DNA from: Adiantum capillus-veneris
Taxonomy: Eukaryota; Streptophyta; Polypodiopsida; Polypodiales; Pteridaceae
DNA length: 60,000 nucleotides
Reading direction: 5' to 3'
Assembly (NCBI GenBank): GCA_014529385.2
Contig: CM043969.1
Location: forward strand, 31,099,446-31,159,445
Every line of letters starts with the position of its first letter. Positions within the stretch are counted from its first letter, which is position 1. Positions 11,331 through 24,170 of the stretch are shown piece by piece. A model generated the notes under the pieces. It made no database searches and was not told where the DNA came from. It saw nothing but the letters and a program-made list of their open reading frames with translations. Position numbers and translations under genes: made by a program.

Positions 11331-13763
11331 AGAGTGAGATTGAGTGGCTCTACATGTGCAAGGGTGGATGTTCATGTTCTTCACGACTTTTGCAAGGAGG
11401 CATCCCTAGTCGAGATGGATACGATGCTAAAGTCACTTGAACAAGATGTAAGTGAAGAGTTCAATTTGTTTTTGGGTTGTTTTGAAGAGTGTTGGGCAAA
11501 ATTAGCGGCAACTATGCAATTGGCTAATGGGGATTACTTCGAGCTAGATAAGTTCATGGAGTGTCTGTACCCTAAAGTGAGAGAGAAGGTTGACTTTGAA
11601 AGCCTAAAAAATTACAATGGTGCAGTATTTATTGCACGATCAAAAAGCATGAAGATAAAGAAGAAGATAGCGCAGGGTGTACTGGGCTAGGAGACGATGG
11701 CTCCCCTTCAACCGCAGAGTTCAAGGGAGGCTATGCATGAGGAAAATCACGGAAATCTAGGAGTAGCCGTTGTGCCGCAAAATTGGGTATGTAGGGTGTA
11801 GGATTTTTCCAAGAAGATGCAAGAGTTCTGATTAAACGTGATGGATAGAGGACAATCGAGAGGAGAAAGGGTCAGGGCAAGGATGCTACCAGGTAGATGC
11901 TACAATTGTGGAGAAGAGGGGCACTATGCGCCTGAATGTCCTCAACCGCCAAGAGAGAGAGGAGGCATTTACCCATTGTTTGGTCGAGGTCGAATTCAAG
12001 GGCAGTTCAATAGTCCAAGACAACAAGCATTGGAGAATCTTGTGAATCCAGCTCCGCCAAATTGAGGTGAAGTACCAAGAGTAAATATTATCGGGGTAGA
12101 TAAGCAGGATGTGAAGATTTTTCCAATAAGAGGGCAAGAGTTGAGAGAGAGAGAGAGACAGAGATGGAGCGTGAAACTAGAGCTTGCAAAGGTAAAGGGA
12201 AGTTGTACGAGGGTAGAGAACAGCCTGAGACTAGTAAAAGAAGTAGACGCTACAAAATCAAGCAAGCAAATTTCCAATGGGGACATGGCTATCTCGAGTA
12301 CAACATGGTGAGTGATGTTCAAAATAAAAAAGCAAACGTTACTTTTGGTCATTTTACTGGATTTAAATCCAAAATTCAGGAGGGTGTTAGCACCATGCTT
12401 TGAAGAGTTAGGGGGAGTGTACACGCGGTGTAGAACATGGCCTTGAAGGTAGGTAGCCCGACTAATGTTCTTCCACTAGTGGATGGGGTCTTTGAGAAAA
12501 CGATGCATGTAGAGGCCTACATAGATGGTGGAGTAGAGGTTTGTGTCATAACGGAAGCAATGTTGAAGGACACGGGAAACAAGGCAATAGCAAAGACAAA
12601 TGTGTGAATGAGGAAGTGGAACCATACTAAGGGTAGGTGTCTGGGTGTGGCTCAGGATGTGAAGGTCAAAGTGATGGACAAAAGGTGCTTGATAGATTTT
12701 TTTGAAAGCAGGTGGTAATGATTACCCAATCATCTCTGGTAGGATCAGGCTTTTGGCAATAGGTGCTAAACAAGATTGGGAGAGCAAAGTGTTCACTTTT
12801 GATAGAGAGAAAGGGAGACAGATTCTTCTAGATTTGAAGACCAAGGAGTTCTCGTCCTATGGAAGCTATAGATGAAGACTACATGAAAAGATATGAGTAC
12901 AAGACGTCGACGGCCTATGATGAAGGCTACACTAGTATAGAAGAAGAGGAAAGAGAGGAGGATTTCTAAGACATTAATACAGATATGTTTGGAGTCACCA
13001 GAGAGGATTTTTGTGCAGATGACGAGAGCACTACTGACCTTGTTCAAGACAAAGTATGGGGTTAATTTTTGTCTTGTTTGTTCGATGATATGATGGTAGA
13101 GTAGGTGTTAAAAGGTAAAGTTGAGGTTGATTGTGAGAGTGAAGTGGCACTTCCAAAGCTGGGTGATGATCAACTTGGCGTAGTCTATGGTGAATAGGTC
13201 GGAGATTTGGCGGAGCATGTTCTTGAAGCTAAAGAGCAGGATGTGGAGCCACTCCTTGAACCAATGAGAGAGTCTTCCAATACGAGTTTATAGAGGAAAG
13301 AGCTATGCTTAACCACAATGCAGATGGATGCATGTGGCAAAATATTGGAGCATGGTGTTGTGCTATTGGTGAGTATGATATTAAAGGTTTCTTTGTGAAT
13401 ATCTTTACATGGACCGCAAGGCTTTCCTGGCGTGGTTCGTGGTATAGAATCTTTTCTATCATGTGGTTTGAATATTGTTGATGAGGAACCATGCTATGGA
13501 GGGATTCAAGCAAGGCTCATTCCATGGTCTACGGATGGTATCAAAGAAGGGGGTATGCATGTTTTGCAGCTAGATGGCAAGGAAGCAAAGGATCAGAATG
13601 TGAAGCAATAGGAGGAACACATGGGGAAGGCTAAGTCGAGTTTGCCATATAGGGAGATTCAGAAAGGGAGTTGGGTGATGAAATATGAGAATTTCAAGTC
13701 TAAAAAAGAAGTGGACAGGTCCGTACAAAGTGTAGAGGGCCTTTACAAATGGGACCAAATCCA
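11331..13763 (+). pseudogene. decayed Ty3 gag-protease-integrase remnant, copy 1
   Basis: Gag sense runs from about 11350 to 12065 with a zinc knuckle CYNCGEEGHYAPECP (11899-11943), which binds RNA. Near 12480-12760 come a protease-like YIDGG.EVCVI block and the conserved YPII.GR segment downstream of it. Reverse transcriptase is absent. A short acidic stretch (12840-13260) precedes integrase C-terminal sense (13560-13763, pattern W.MKYENFKSK). Many stops and frame shifts show it is dead. The integrase tail runs straight into the middle of an F LTR at 13764, an illegitimate junction rather than a normal 3' end. Confidence 0.6.
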
Positions 13764-14645
13764 GTCGTCGAGAGGCAAGAAAGAAAGAGAAAGAATTCAA
13801 AGGATACAAACCCAAGGGGCAGTTAAGATCCAGTCAAGGTGGACAGATGGGGCAAATTCAAAAGGGGGAAAGGAGGTAAGGTTAGGGGAAAAAAATAAGT
13901 GAATAAACAATTTTTTTAAAAAAATGCCAAGGGACATTTGCGACAACGCTTGTGGACCCCCCTCAAGCACAAACTAAAGAGTGTGCAACTAGAGAGAGTA
14001 TGAAAATAAGGTGGCTTCCTCCTTCCAAAAAATGCCAAATTAAGGTGCCAGATGGGCCAATTAAAAATGAATTTTCAAAGTTGAAGACCCCCCCTATTAA
14101 ATCCATTTTTTAAATTAAATGGGGGCTATTTGTGTGCCGTTTGAAGCCTACAAAGTGGAGCTCTTTGGCAGAGGAGTGTGCCTGTCAAATCCGTTTGGAA
14201 GTTTTCTTGTAAATGGCCATTGTGATGGCATTTCAAGCTTTGTACATGCCTCTTGAAGTGTAATCAAGCCACTATTGCCCAATTTTTCTCTTGTTTCCCC
14301 TCCCCCCCCTTTCTTTTTCTCTTCCTCTTGTGTTCCCTCGTGGTGCCGGCTGTGTGGATGTCTATGCCCTCCAAAACCGACGGTGTTTTGTGTGAGAGAG
14401 TGAGATTGAGCAGCTCTGTGCATGTGTAAGGGTGGAGGAAGACCGTGGTAGTAGGTGTGCATTGTGTGTTGAACGTGTGGAGTGTGTAAAAATTGGGAAA
14501 AGAGCATTCAATGGTCTACTACTACTATAAAGTGTGATTTTTGAAGGTGTTTTTTGAGACGATAGGGGTGTTGTGGATAGCCTGAACTATAGAGAGGAAT
14601 TTGTGTTTTTGTTGGGTGTGTTCCCCCTTCCCCCTATCCATCTTG
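13764..14645 (+). repeat. LTR block F, copy 2, 5'-truncated
   Basis: Matches the second half of F (from GGCAAGAAAGAAAGAG to the end), collinear with 10566-11300 and 36868-37727. It ends CCCCTATCCAT just before a primer-binding-like site, which shows that F ends are joined to a gag-bearing internal region. Confidence 0.6.
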
Positions 14646-17600
14646 TGGTGCCCCCATTGAGGAGCCGGTTGATTGCTCCCAGTTGATAAAAAAGAAGTTG
14701 TTTTTCTCGTTGGAAGTCATGGAAGTAAGAAGCAATGGACCAATTTTCACAGGCGAGAGGGCCCCAATGAGTGGATGTTGGATTTTGAGATGTATATGCT
14801 ATCGTTGCGTATGCCAAACAAGGATATAAAAAAGTAGACATCTTTTTTGGTGATGCGTGGAAAAGCTAATGTCTGGTATGAAGTTTTGGAAGGCGAGCTG
14901 AGGCAAGCTTGGCTGGCTCTACAAATGAGGTTTCTTCACAGCTTTTTCAAGGAGGCATCCCCTATTTATATGGATGCAAAGCTGAAGGCATTTAAACATG
15001 ATGTAAGTGAAGACCTCAATTTGTTCCTAGGTCATTTTGAAGAGTGTTGGAAAGAATTAGCGACAACCATGCAATTCGCTAATTGGGATTTATGGCATGT
15101 CTGCACCCTAAAGTGAGAGAGAAGGTTGACTTTGAAAGCCCAAAAAATTACAATGGTGCAGTAGTGGTTTCACGATCAAAGAGCATAAAGATAAAGAAGA
15201 ACATAGATCATGGCATGTAGGGCTACGAGACGATGGCTCCCATCCAACCATAGAGACCGAGCGAGGCTATGCATGAGGAAAATCAAAAAAATTGAGGAGT
15301 AGCCATTGTGATGCAAAATTGGGTACGTACGGTGCAAGATTTGTCCAAGAAGATGCAAGAATTGCGGTTAAGCATGATGGATAGAGGAAAACCAAGAGGA
15401 GCAAGGGGCAAGGCCCTGTGAGGTAGATGCTACAATTTTGGAGAAGAGGGAAACTATGCGCCTCACTGCCCTTAACCTCCAAGAGAGAGGAGGCATTTAT
15501 GTGCTGTTTGGTAGAGGCATAGGTCAAGGGAAATACAATGGTCCAAGATAGCAAGGATTGTAGAATCTTGTGCATCCACCTCCGCAAATGGAGGTGCAGT
15601 CCCAAGAGTGAATATTATCAGGGTAGATAAGCAGGATGTTGGGATTATGACCAATAAGAGGGCAAGAGCAGAGAGAGAGAGAGAGACAAAGATAGAGCAT
15701 GAAACTAGAGCTTGCAAAGGTAAAGAGAAGTTGTAAGAGCGTAGAGAGCAGCTTGAGACTAGTAAAAGAAGGAGACACCAAAAAATTAGGCAAGCGGATT
15801 TCCAATTGGGACGTGGCTATCCCGAGTACAACCTGGTGGTGATGTTCTAAATCAAAAAGAAAAAATTACTTTTGGTCAGCTATTGGATTTAAATCCAAAA
15901 TTGAGGAGGTAGTGGTCTATGAGTGTGGGCACGAGGCTACCAAGAGTTAGGGGGAGTGTGCACGCATTGCAAAACATGGCCTTGAAGGTAGGTAGCCTGT
16001 CGACTGATGTTTTTCCACTCGTGGATGCGATCATTGAGAAAAGGATGTAGGTATAGGCCTACATAGATGGTGGAGCACAGTTTTGTGTCATGACGGAAGC
16101 AGCCATGAAAGAGACAAGAGTCAAGGCGATAGCAAAGTCAAATGTGCATATGAGGATGGCCAACCATACTAAGGCTAGGTGTTTAGGTGTGGCTCAGGAT
16201 GTTAAGGTTAAATTGATGGGCATAGAGTGCCTGATATACTTTTTTATTTATGAAAGCAGGTGGTAATGCTTACCCAATCATTTTTGGTAGGCTCTGGCTT
16301 TTGGCAATAGGTGCTAAACAAGATTGGGAGAGAAAAGTGCCCAATTTTCCTGACAGAGAGAAAGGGAGACACATTGTGCTGGATTTGAAGACCAAGGAGA
16401 GCACTTCTTGTCCTATGGCACTTAAGATGAAGATGACACAACAAGCTAGGAGTAAAATACGGAGACATCATATAATGAAGGCTACACTAACACAGAGGAA
16501 GAGGAAAGAAAGAAGGATTTTCTAAACATTAATACATATCTGTTTTGAGTCACAGGAGAGGATGTGGAGCCACTCCTTGAACCAATAAGAGAGTCTTAGA
16601 ATACCAGTGATAGAGGAAAGAGCTATGCTTAACCATACCGTAGATGGATGCAAGTGGCCAAATACTGGATCATGGTGTTGGGCTATTGATGATTATGATA
16701 TTAAAGGTTGCTTTGTGAATGTCTTTACATGGACAGCAAGGCTTTCCTGGTGTGGATCGTTCTATAGATCTTTTCTACCATGTGGTTTGAATATGGTTGA
16801 TGAGGAACCATGCTATGGAGGGCTTTAAGCAAGGCTCATTCCATGGTCTAGGGATGGTATCAAAGAAGTGGGTATGCATAAGTTTGCAGCTAGATGGAAA
16901 GGAAGCAAGGGATCATAATAATGTGAAGCAATAGGAGGAACACGTGGGGAAGGCTAAGCCGAGTTTTCCGGATAGGGAGATATAGAAAGGGAGTTGCGTG
17001 ATGAAGTATGAGAATTTCAAGTCTAAAAAGAAGTGGACGAGTCCATACAAAGTGCAGAGGTCCTTTACAAATGGGACCTATCAGCTAGTAAGGGAAAATG
17101 GTAAGCTTCTTAGGTGCAAGGTGAACAGTGTGCGGCTCAAGTTGTGTGGCCCATTTGTCGTTCAACAACACTGGGTGGTAGACGTGGGTGTTTTTGGCGG
17201 CGCGTGAATGGGCAATGGTAGAGTAGGTGTTAAAAGGTCGAATGAAGGTAGACTGTGAGAGTGAGGTGGCACTTACAAAGCTGGGTGATGATCATCTTGG
17301 CGAGGTCTATGGTGAACACGTTGGAGACTTGGTGGAGCACGTTCTTAAAGCTAAAGAGTAGGATGTGGAGCCAGTCCTTGAACCAATGATGAGAGAGTCT
17401 TCAAATACCAGTTTACAGAGGAAAGAGATATTCTTAACCGTACCACAGATAGATGCAAGTGGCCAGACACTGCAGCATGGTGTTGTGCTATTGATGAGTA
17501 TGTTTTTAAAGACTGCTTTACAAATATCCTTACATGGACCGCAAGGCTTGCCTGGTGGGTCGTTCTATATAATCTTTTCTACCAAGCGTCTTAAATATGG

Positions 17601-18013
17601 TTGATGAAGAACCATGCTATGGAGGGCTTCAAGGGAGGCTCATTCCATGGTCTAGGGATGGTATTGAAGAAGAGGGTATGCATGTTTTGGAGCTAGATGG
17701 GAAGGAAGCAAGGGATCATAATGTGAAGCAACACGATGAACACATGAGGAAGGCTAAGACGGGTTTCCCTAATAGGGAGATGCAGAAAGGGAGTTGGGTG
17801 ATGAAGAATAATAATTTCAAGTCTAAAAATAAGTGGACAGGTCCGTACAAAGTGCAAAGGGCCTTTCCAAATGGGACCTATCAACTCGTAATGGAAAATG
17901 GTAAGCTTATTAGGTACAAGATGAACGATGTGCGGCTGAAGTTGTATTTTGAGAGAAGTCTAGTGGCTGAGGTGCATCAAATTGCAGCCAAGGGGGGTGG
18001 GCGACCCACCTAA
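14646..18013 (+). pseudogene. decayed Ty3 internal region, copy 2 (PBS, gag, protease, integrase tail)
   Basis: Begins with TGGTGCCCCCATTGAGG (14646-14662), a likely primer site. Gag sense covers about 14700-15120 (open 14847-15116), a damaged knuckle lies near 15430, protease sense is near 16070-16400, and the integrase C-terminal GPY-like region appears twice: about 16998-17147 and 17760-17960 (KWTGPYKVQR and FPNGTYQLV). RT, RNase H and the integrase core are missing. The last copy is the best preserved (open 17597-18013). The segment from about 16562 to 17147 is a divergent repeat of 17362-17960, and a third partial copy starts near 13239. Non-functional. Confidence 0.6.
17148..17210 (+). 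repeat. 60-bp LTR F fragment between two integrase tails
   Basis: The segment from TGGCCCATTTG to TTTTTGGCGGCGCG matches the F LTR near 36505-36575. It sits between an integrase tail and a repeat of the acidic region, marking a recombination junction. Confidence 0.6.
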
Positions 18014-18175
18014 AGTATGCAATGTGCGAGAGGAACTGAAGATTTTGTACATAGCCTGTACATAGGGTTGAAGTTTTTGCAAGTGCTTTAAGTTGTCAGT
18101 TTGGTGTGCAAGTTTGTAAAGTTCCATAAATATGCTTTTTCTCGAACATAAATGTTTGACGAGGGGGCTGGGCAA
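18014..18175 (+). other. 3' untranslated tail and polypurine tract
   Basis: Follows the integrase stop; homologous to 8638-9114 without the 60-bp duplication. Ends GAGGGGGCTGGGCAA, the priming tract for the LTR that starts at the next bases. Confidence 0.6.
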
Positions 18176-18820
18176 TGATGGTACATACAAAATTGGTTGA
18201 GGCCAAAAGTGGTGCTAAGTAGTGCGAGAGGTGTGCATAGGTATAGGACAAAAGGTTTAAGCAGGTCGTGCGCAGCCAAAAGGTAGAGGCAATGTATGGA
18301 AGATTCGGCTTTTTAGGCCAAAAGGACTTGAAGAAAGGTCTAGATGGGACAACAGGTAAAGGAGTCCAAAATGCCAAGCCAAGGCTCTAGAATATAGTAT
18401 TTGGTGTGCTTTAGAAGCCGGTCTAGACGGCTAATCAAGCCTTGGTGTGGATGGTATTGCAGTTTGAAGTAAGAATCATTAGCAGATCTCGAACGGATAG
18501 GGCAGCTAGGGGTAGATGGCCCATGCAGATGTCAACAAATAAATGTGTAGTGCTAGAATAATGGAGCATGCTTGTCTTTTCAGATTGCTAATCAGAGCTG
18601 TGGATAGCAAGCTATGGACAATTGAGGTTTTGTTGGGATGGGCCCGCATGGGAAGTCGTCCCATCTAGCATCTTTTGGGCCTTGATGGTTCTATAGTGTA
18701 GTATGAATCAAGTGGAGCCGACGAAGACCAATATCACTTGAATCGGAGTCGAAACCAGAGAGATATTACAGTTCAAACTCTGCATTATCTCTTGACGTTC
18801 GAGAGGGGGAATGGGGAACA
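18176..18820 (+). repeat. LTR block E, copy 2
   Basis: Begins TGATGGTACATAC after the purine tract and is homologous to 9115-9700. After CTTGACGTTCGAG it changes to unrelated sequence; GGGGAACACA near 18820 may be the LTR end. It marks the right edge of the E/F mosaic. Confidence 0.5.
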
Positions 18821-19804
18821 CACCTGACACACGGAAGTTATAAACTTGCGAGCTTGTGATTTTGAGCCTTATAATTCCTAGTTAGAGCTTTTGCATATTT
18901 CATCATATACAATGAGCTTTTCACCACTTAGTGTAAGCTATTTTAAAAAAAAGTAACCACAAAATATGGATATAATACCCAACATTAATGGCTCAAGATA
19001 GAACCGTTGTTGCTAGTATGCCCACAAATACAAAGTAACCACAAAATATGGTTATAATACCCAACATTAATGGCTCAAGATATTAAGAAAAAAAGTAACC
19101 ACAAAATATGGATATAATACCCAAAATTAATGGCTCAAGATAGAACCGTTGTTGCTAATAAGCCCACAAATACAAAGAATCCTTCAATACATTTATTAAA
19201 ATTAGTTTAATTAGTAATAAGAATAAAACATGCTTTATAAATGTGATCTAATAATTAGTAGAGACAAACTAAAATGCCAAAATACTTTGTAGTGAAATAA
19301 ACCACCACTAAACCATGTGCCCAACACATGGACTTGCCAATGTGGACATGGTACCTTAATTTAATACTTCATTTCTCCCAGAAATATATAGCTCAAAATA
19401 ATCTTTCTTGTTAAATTTTCACCGGATACCATAATGGGTTTCACAAAAAGGTTACAACAAAATGGAATTTACAATGCAGTTTGGTAATTAGTAGGGGAAT
19501 CCAAGTTGCCAAAATACTTTTCGATGGATAACTTTGAGTATCTGTTTGAGATCGCATAGCTATTCACTATCTTGAAACTGGACTTAGAAGACAAGGCTAA
19601 GCAAGTATGAAGGCTAAATCTTGCTTAGAGAGCAGTGGTTGATGCATTGCCATGTGTTGATTGCGCTCCAAACCCAAGACGTATATATAAACATAGTAAA
19701 TATGCTTACAGGCTAGAAAGGACTTCTTATCTTTCTCCCTCTTTTGAAAATCTAAACAAGTGCATGTAAGATCTTCTCATATATGGACATCATAGCATTC
19801 ACTA
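18821..19804 (+). other. non-coding AT-rich spacer
   Basis: No credible gene. Apart from the short tandem repeat at 18953-19177 I see only AT-rich sequence, with a TATA-rich ACGTATATATAAAC segment at about 19679-19692. It may be the 3' flank of the MULE transposase relic that follows on the minus strand; no terminal inverted repeat was found by eye. Confidence 0.5.
18953..19177 (+). repeat. three tandem copies of a 50-80 bp AT-rich unit
   Basis: Units start at 18953, 19035 and 19095 with GTAACCACAAAATATGG and share an AATACCCAA.ATTAATGGC segment. Copies 1 and 3 also carry the tail TAGAACCGTTGTTGCTA; copy 2 lacks it. Spacings are 82 and 60 bp. Confidence 0.85.
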
Positions 19805-22800
19805 CTAAGAAGACGAAAAACCACATGATTGTGTGCCACCATTTCTTTTTCCTCTATCAATGTTGCACTTAAGACTCTCGGCTGAAGCCAAGCATTTTTC
19901 ATCTTCTTTTGAGATTCCATGCCTCCATTTTTTACTCCTCTTACATGATGAAGGAGTGGTTATACATTCACCCTCTCTTGGCACTATTACACACCGTAGT
20001 TGAAAACCTTCCTTTGAAAGGCTTGCATACTCCTCCTTTGAAATCATGGTACCAAGTTGAATTGGCCATGTTGTAGGTGTATCTGGCTTGTGATTGACTT
20101 GTTTGTCAACATTCCAAGTGTGTTCAACATTGTGGTTACAAAACCACATCCATTGAGCAAATGTTTTTCCATCGTATGTGCGCTCTGACCAAAATGATGG
20201 TGAAACCAACCCAGGACTTCGACTCTCAATTACATTCATACATTTTTTTTCTTTTTCTCTTCCAAAGCATTTTCTACGACAATGAATTGGCATGCACCTA
20301 AGGGCCCACATTGACCTATGTATATCCTCTTCCAAAATTTGAGCTGCAGTGTCCACACCACCACCATCACCATCTTTATTACCAATGCTATGATATTTTG
20401 TGCTTTCATGGTAAGTTGGTCCTTCTTGTTCAATAAAAGTTTCCTGCAATCTAGCTGAGTTATCCACAGTCACATTATTCATATTTGTGAAGTTAATTTT
20501 TCGTGGTCGTCCGCGTTGGCAGCGATCTCGTGACTCCATGATATACCCTGGTCGGTGTGAGCTATTGCCAAGGTTTGACCTCTTCTTTCTTTGCACCGAT
20601 TCTTTGTCACCATGTAAAATTGGATCTTGGAAGTTAGTTTCGTTATCATTCATTCCATGCAGCACACGAGTCACCATAGCCGGGGTTGGAGTCAACCTTG
20701 ATTGTGCTCTATTCAAGAGAGAGTGTATGTCTGGTCCAGTACCTATGTATCGTCCAGTCAAGTATCCCAACTACTTTGCACATTGAAGATAGGACTTGAT
20801 GACATCTGTAACACAAGCATCATACAATGTGATCTTTTTTTTTCCTCCCTCTCCAGAAATCCAACTTGCATGTATACTCTCCGATAAGTTTGTAGTAGGA
20901 ATAGCAGCACGATCCCATGGGCTCAAGTCATCCTGAAAGATTAGAAACATTAGTTCACAACATTAGCTCACAATATTTACTACATAATTGTGAGATTTAT
21001 ACCCAAAAAAAAAACTCACATTTATGGAAATGCCCCCCAATGTGAGATTCTATCTTCCCACCAGGAGAACCAATTTTTCAAAGGCACCAGATTCTCTATT
21101 GTAACACCATTATCATACCACCATCTCTTTATTGACCTAGCTTGCATTTGTGCTTCCAACAAAGTGTTACTTGTTCACCATTTTTCACACAAAGAAATAT
21201 GCTCCATTTGTTTTTCATTTGGAATGAGTGCTCTTGTTTTCTTTTGGAGACTTTGCTCCCAATGGAACCAGCATAATCTTTCATGACCGTCCATTACATT
21301 GTCTGCTCCTCCATTGTAGACTGCTCGAATAGCATTCCAATTGGCACCTACCTAATCTGCCATAAACCTTGTGAAATTTGCAATTGAATATCCATTCTCA
21401 ACCATAACACAATTGAGACTTTTCCAAAATAATATTTGTGACTGTGTATCTTCCTCCTTGGTCTCACATATTGAAATAACCATCAAGCTCTTCATGCTGA
21501 GGCAAAAAGTATGCATAGTAAGACGTATTAGTCAATGATTAAATTATCACTTTTATATACATCTAGAAATTTATCACCTTGGGTCATAAACTGAGCATGA
21601 CATGGTTGACCATCCTTCAACACGATGCGTATAGTCAAAATGGACCCAAGCATTATGCAGATCTCCTTGACCAGCACGATCCATGCGTCTTATTAAATCA
21701 ACTCCTGAACCAGGACCTTTGGTGGACATCTTAAAAACAAAACATTTATCATGAAGTTCTCCTTGGCCAGGAAAACGACTCCCATGAAAAAATGGAAACA
21801 AACATTTTTTCTTCAGTAAGAGAATATTGTCAAATCCATCGCCCACTACCACTGACCCTTGTTGTTTCTGAAGCAATGATACTCTTTAATCTGTTATGCA
21901 TTAGAAAAATGAATTTTAAGTACTATACTGATAAATATTAACAAAACTAATGTATCCTTACCTTTGGTTTTGCACAAGTGGCATCATCTCTTCTAGAAAG
22001 TTTTGAAGTTCTGCATCTCCCATAGAATGTCCCTTGTCAAGAATGAGTGAATCCATCAGAATTTGACGAGCCACAAGCATTTGAATTTTTCGAGGACCAC
22101 TAGATCTATCAATCTTCAACACTGTTTGGACTAATCCTCGGATTTTTTCTATGGTAGCACGAGATGTACCTTTCTGCACATCATGCTCATGGTGGCCTAC
22201 ATGCACTACCAATCTTGACATGTTGCAATCCCCTGGAAAAACGTAGTAAATTATGCATGGACATATAGCTTGACAAGTGACAACCTTGCTGCAATAATGA
22301 CATGTAATCTTTGTCCTGTCTTCCTGAGCAAGGTAACCTTTTCCTATTGGTTTATCTAAATATCCATGAAAATATGCATTATTGAATTCTTTATTGTTTA
22401 AATAGTACTGACAAACATTTCTATGACATTCCAAGGAGCCCAAACAATGAATCATCCGAATTGGACACCCAATGGACATGTTGGTTGTTTGGGGGCGCGT
22501 CCATGTATGTCCATCAAATTTTTGCTCCATGCCACTCATTGACTTACATTTGCCAAAAGTTGATGGAAGTTCAAACACAACATTCCCGTTGTATTCTCTA
22601 GGTAGTTCTTCCACTTTCACAGGCCCATGAGATTGTTTCATTAGGTCTTTCAATCGATGAGATGTTGAAAAGGATAATATCCAATCCACCACACTTTTTA
22701 CCTTTTTTGACAGTTTCTCATCACCGCTGCTGCTATCGAGGACAATATAATTCTCTTGCTGTTTTTGCAAATTTGTGTGCAAGTCTCCTTAGGTTGGTAG

Positions 22801-23151
22801 CTTGATAGCTTCAACATAGAAAGCGCTTGTATTCAGTAAGTTTGTATCCTCTGAGTCTTCCACATCATTGGTTTCCTTCTCTGTATGCACCATAGCATAT
22901 CTTTTTGATAAAGAAGCATCAAGAATGACATGCTGATGGCCCTCCATATCAAAGTGAGATGGTGTTTCAACAAGGGTGACTTCAGATCCAAACTGTATTA
23001 GTGCATTCAATGTTTGAAATTGTCTGTGAGGTGGTAGTAAACTTTGCAAGAAATATGCACTAAGGAGGAGCTTTCCATCTCTAAGTTGAACCTCTCATTC
23101 AAGTTCTTGATCACCTATTGTCCAGGTGATGATGGATGCTCTTTCATCCAT
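19805..23151 (-). pseudogene. MULE (Mutator-like) transposase with WRKY-GCM1-type zinc finger, dead
   Basis: Read on the minus strand from ATG 23151. Exon sense covers 23151-21962, about 21870-21582, about 21500-21013 and about 20929-19805, with GT-AG boundaries. Near 22320-22180 a Cys-rich segment ends in VHVGHHEH, the pattern of WRKY-GCM1 DNA-binding fingers known from MULE transposases. The catalytic part shows GANWNAIRAVY, the C-x2-H signature in LCWFHW (about 21265) and the late NLSESIHASW with its Glu. An AT-hook-like RGRPRKI lies near 20505. In-frame stops at 23097-23095, 22791-22789, 21354-21352, near 21190 and at 20773-20771 make it non-functional. MULE assignment is from these motifs. 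Confidence 0.75.
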
Positions 23152-23481
23152 GCTAACAACCTGGAGAAGACACAGAGAAATAAGCAGTTAATAAGGAGGT
23201 CAATATATGGAGATAGACGTGGACAACTAGTTTTTAAGTAAGTTTTTATACAAGTGGCATAATTGTTCATTATTATATTTTTTTATTTAAAAAAAAAATT
23301 AACATTTCAAGATATTTTTCCTTTTATATGTGGGCAAAAAAAACCCACAGTCGAGATTGTTAAGCGGTGGTTACGGATCTCACCTCCTTATGAGTGGTGT
23401 ATAAAGAAATCACAATTTTTGATAATATTTGGCACAATTCTCAAGTTTTTTAGTTAATGAGTTCATCTTCTTATGAGTAGG
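23152..23481. other. AT-rich spacer upstream of the MULE transposase
   Basis: Likely held the promoter of the minus-strand transposase. No gene is visible; poly-T and poly-A tracts lie around 23270-23300. The first MITE target duplication (TGAGTAGG) is at 23474-23481. Confidence 0.4.
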
Positions 23482-23699
23482 TAGTGTTCGAGAAAAGTGT
23501 GCCTCAGCTTAGCCTTGAGCCGGTTGCAAAATCAAAGTAGCCGGTTGAGGGGAGTGCAAGAAGGAGAAATTTCCGCTTGAAATACATGGAAAATAGTGTA
23601 ATTTTGCAAAAATACTGGCTAGTACTGTAAAATTACCGGTTCAGATTTGTCTTGGAGGGATTTTTGTATGTTTGTGAAAATGATTTTTCCCGAACACTG
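23482..23699. mobile_element. hAT-type MITE, copy 1
   Basis: 218 bp. Terminal inverted repeats are TAGTGTTCGAGAAAA at the left and, read inward from the right, CAGTGTTCGGGAAAAA. It is flanked by an exact 8-bp duplication TGAGTAGG (23474-23481 and 23700-23707). An 8-bp duplication with YAGTG ends fits the hAT superfamily. It has no coding capacity. Confidence 0.85.
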
Positions 23700-23825
23700 T
23701 GAGTAGGTGAAAAGACAGTGTATTTTAAGCGTATGAAATTGTAAAAATCCCCCTTGGATTTTGAACACCGAAAATTTTAGATTTTAAAATGTCGATGATT
23801 TGCCCTTATTTTCACCAATTAGGTG

Positions 23826-24044
23826 CAATGTTCGGGAAAAGTGTGCCTCAGCTTAGCCTTGAGCCGGTTGCAAAATCAAAGTAGCCGGTTGAGGGGAGTG
23901 CATAAAGGAGAAATTTCCGCTTGAAATACATGGAAAATAGTGTAATTTTGCAAAAACACTGGCTAGTACTGTAAAATTACCGGTTTCAGATTTATCTTGG
24001 AGGGATTTTTGTATGTTTCTGAAAATGATTTTTCCCGAACACTG
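23826..24044. mobile_element. hAT-type MITE, copy 2 (recombinant)
   Basis: 219 bp, ends CAATGTTCGGG and CCCGAACACTG. The left flank is ATTAGGTG and the right flank TGAGTAGG, so the flanks do not match each other but match those of copies 3 and 1, as expected from unequal crossing over between two MITEs. Confidence 0.85.
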
Positions 24045-24170
24045 TGAGTAGGTGAAAAGACAGTGTATTTTACGCGTATGAAATTGTAAAAATCCCCCTT
24101 GGATTTTGAACACCGAAAAGTTTAGATTTTAAAATGTCGATGATTTGCCCTTATTTTCACCGATTAGGTG

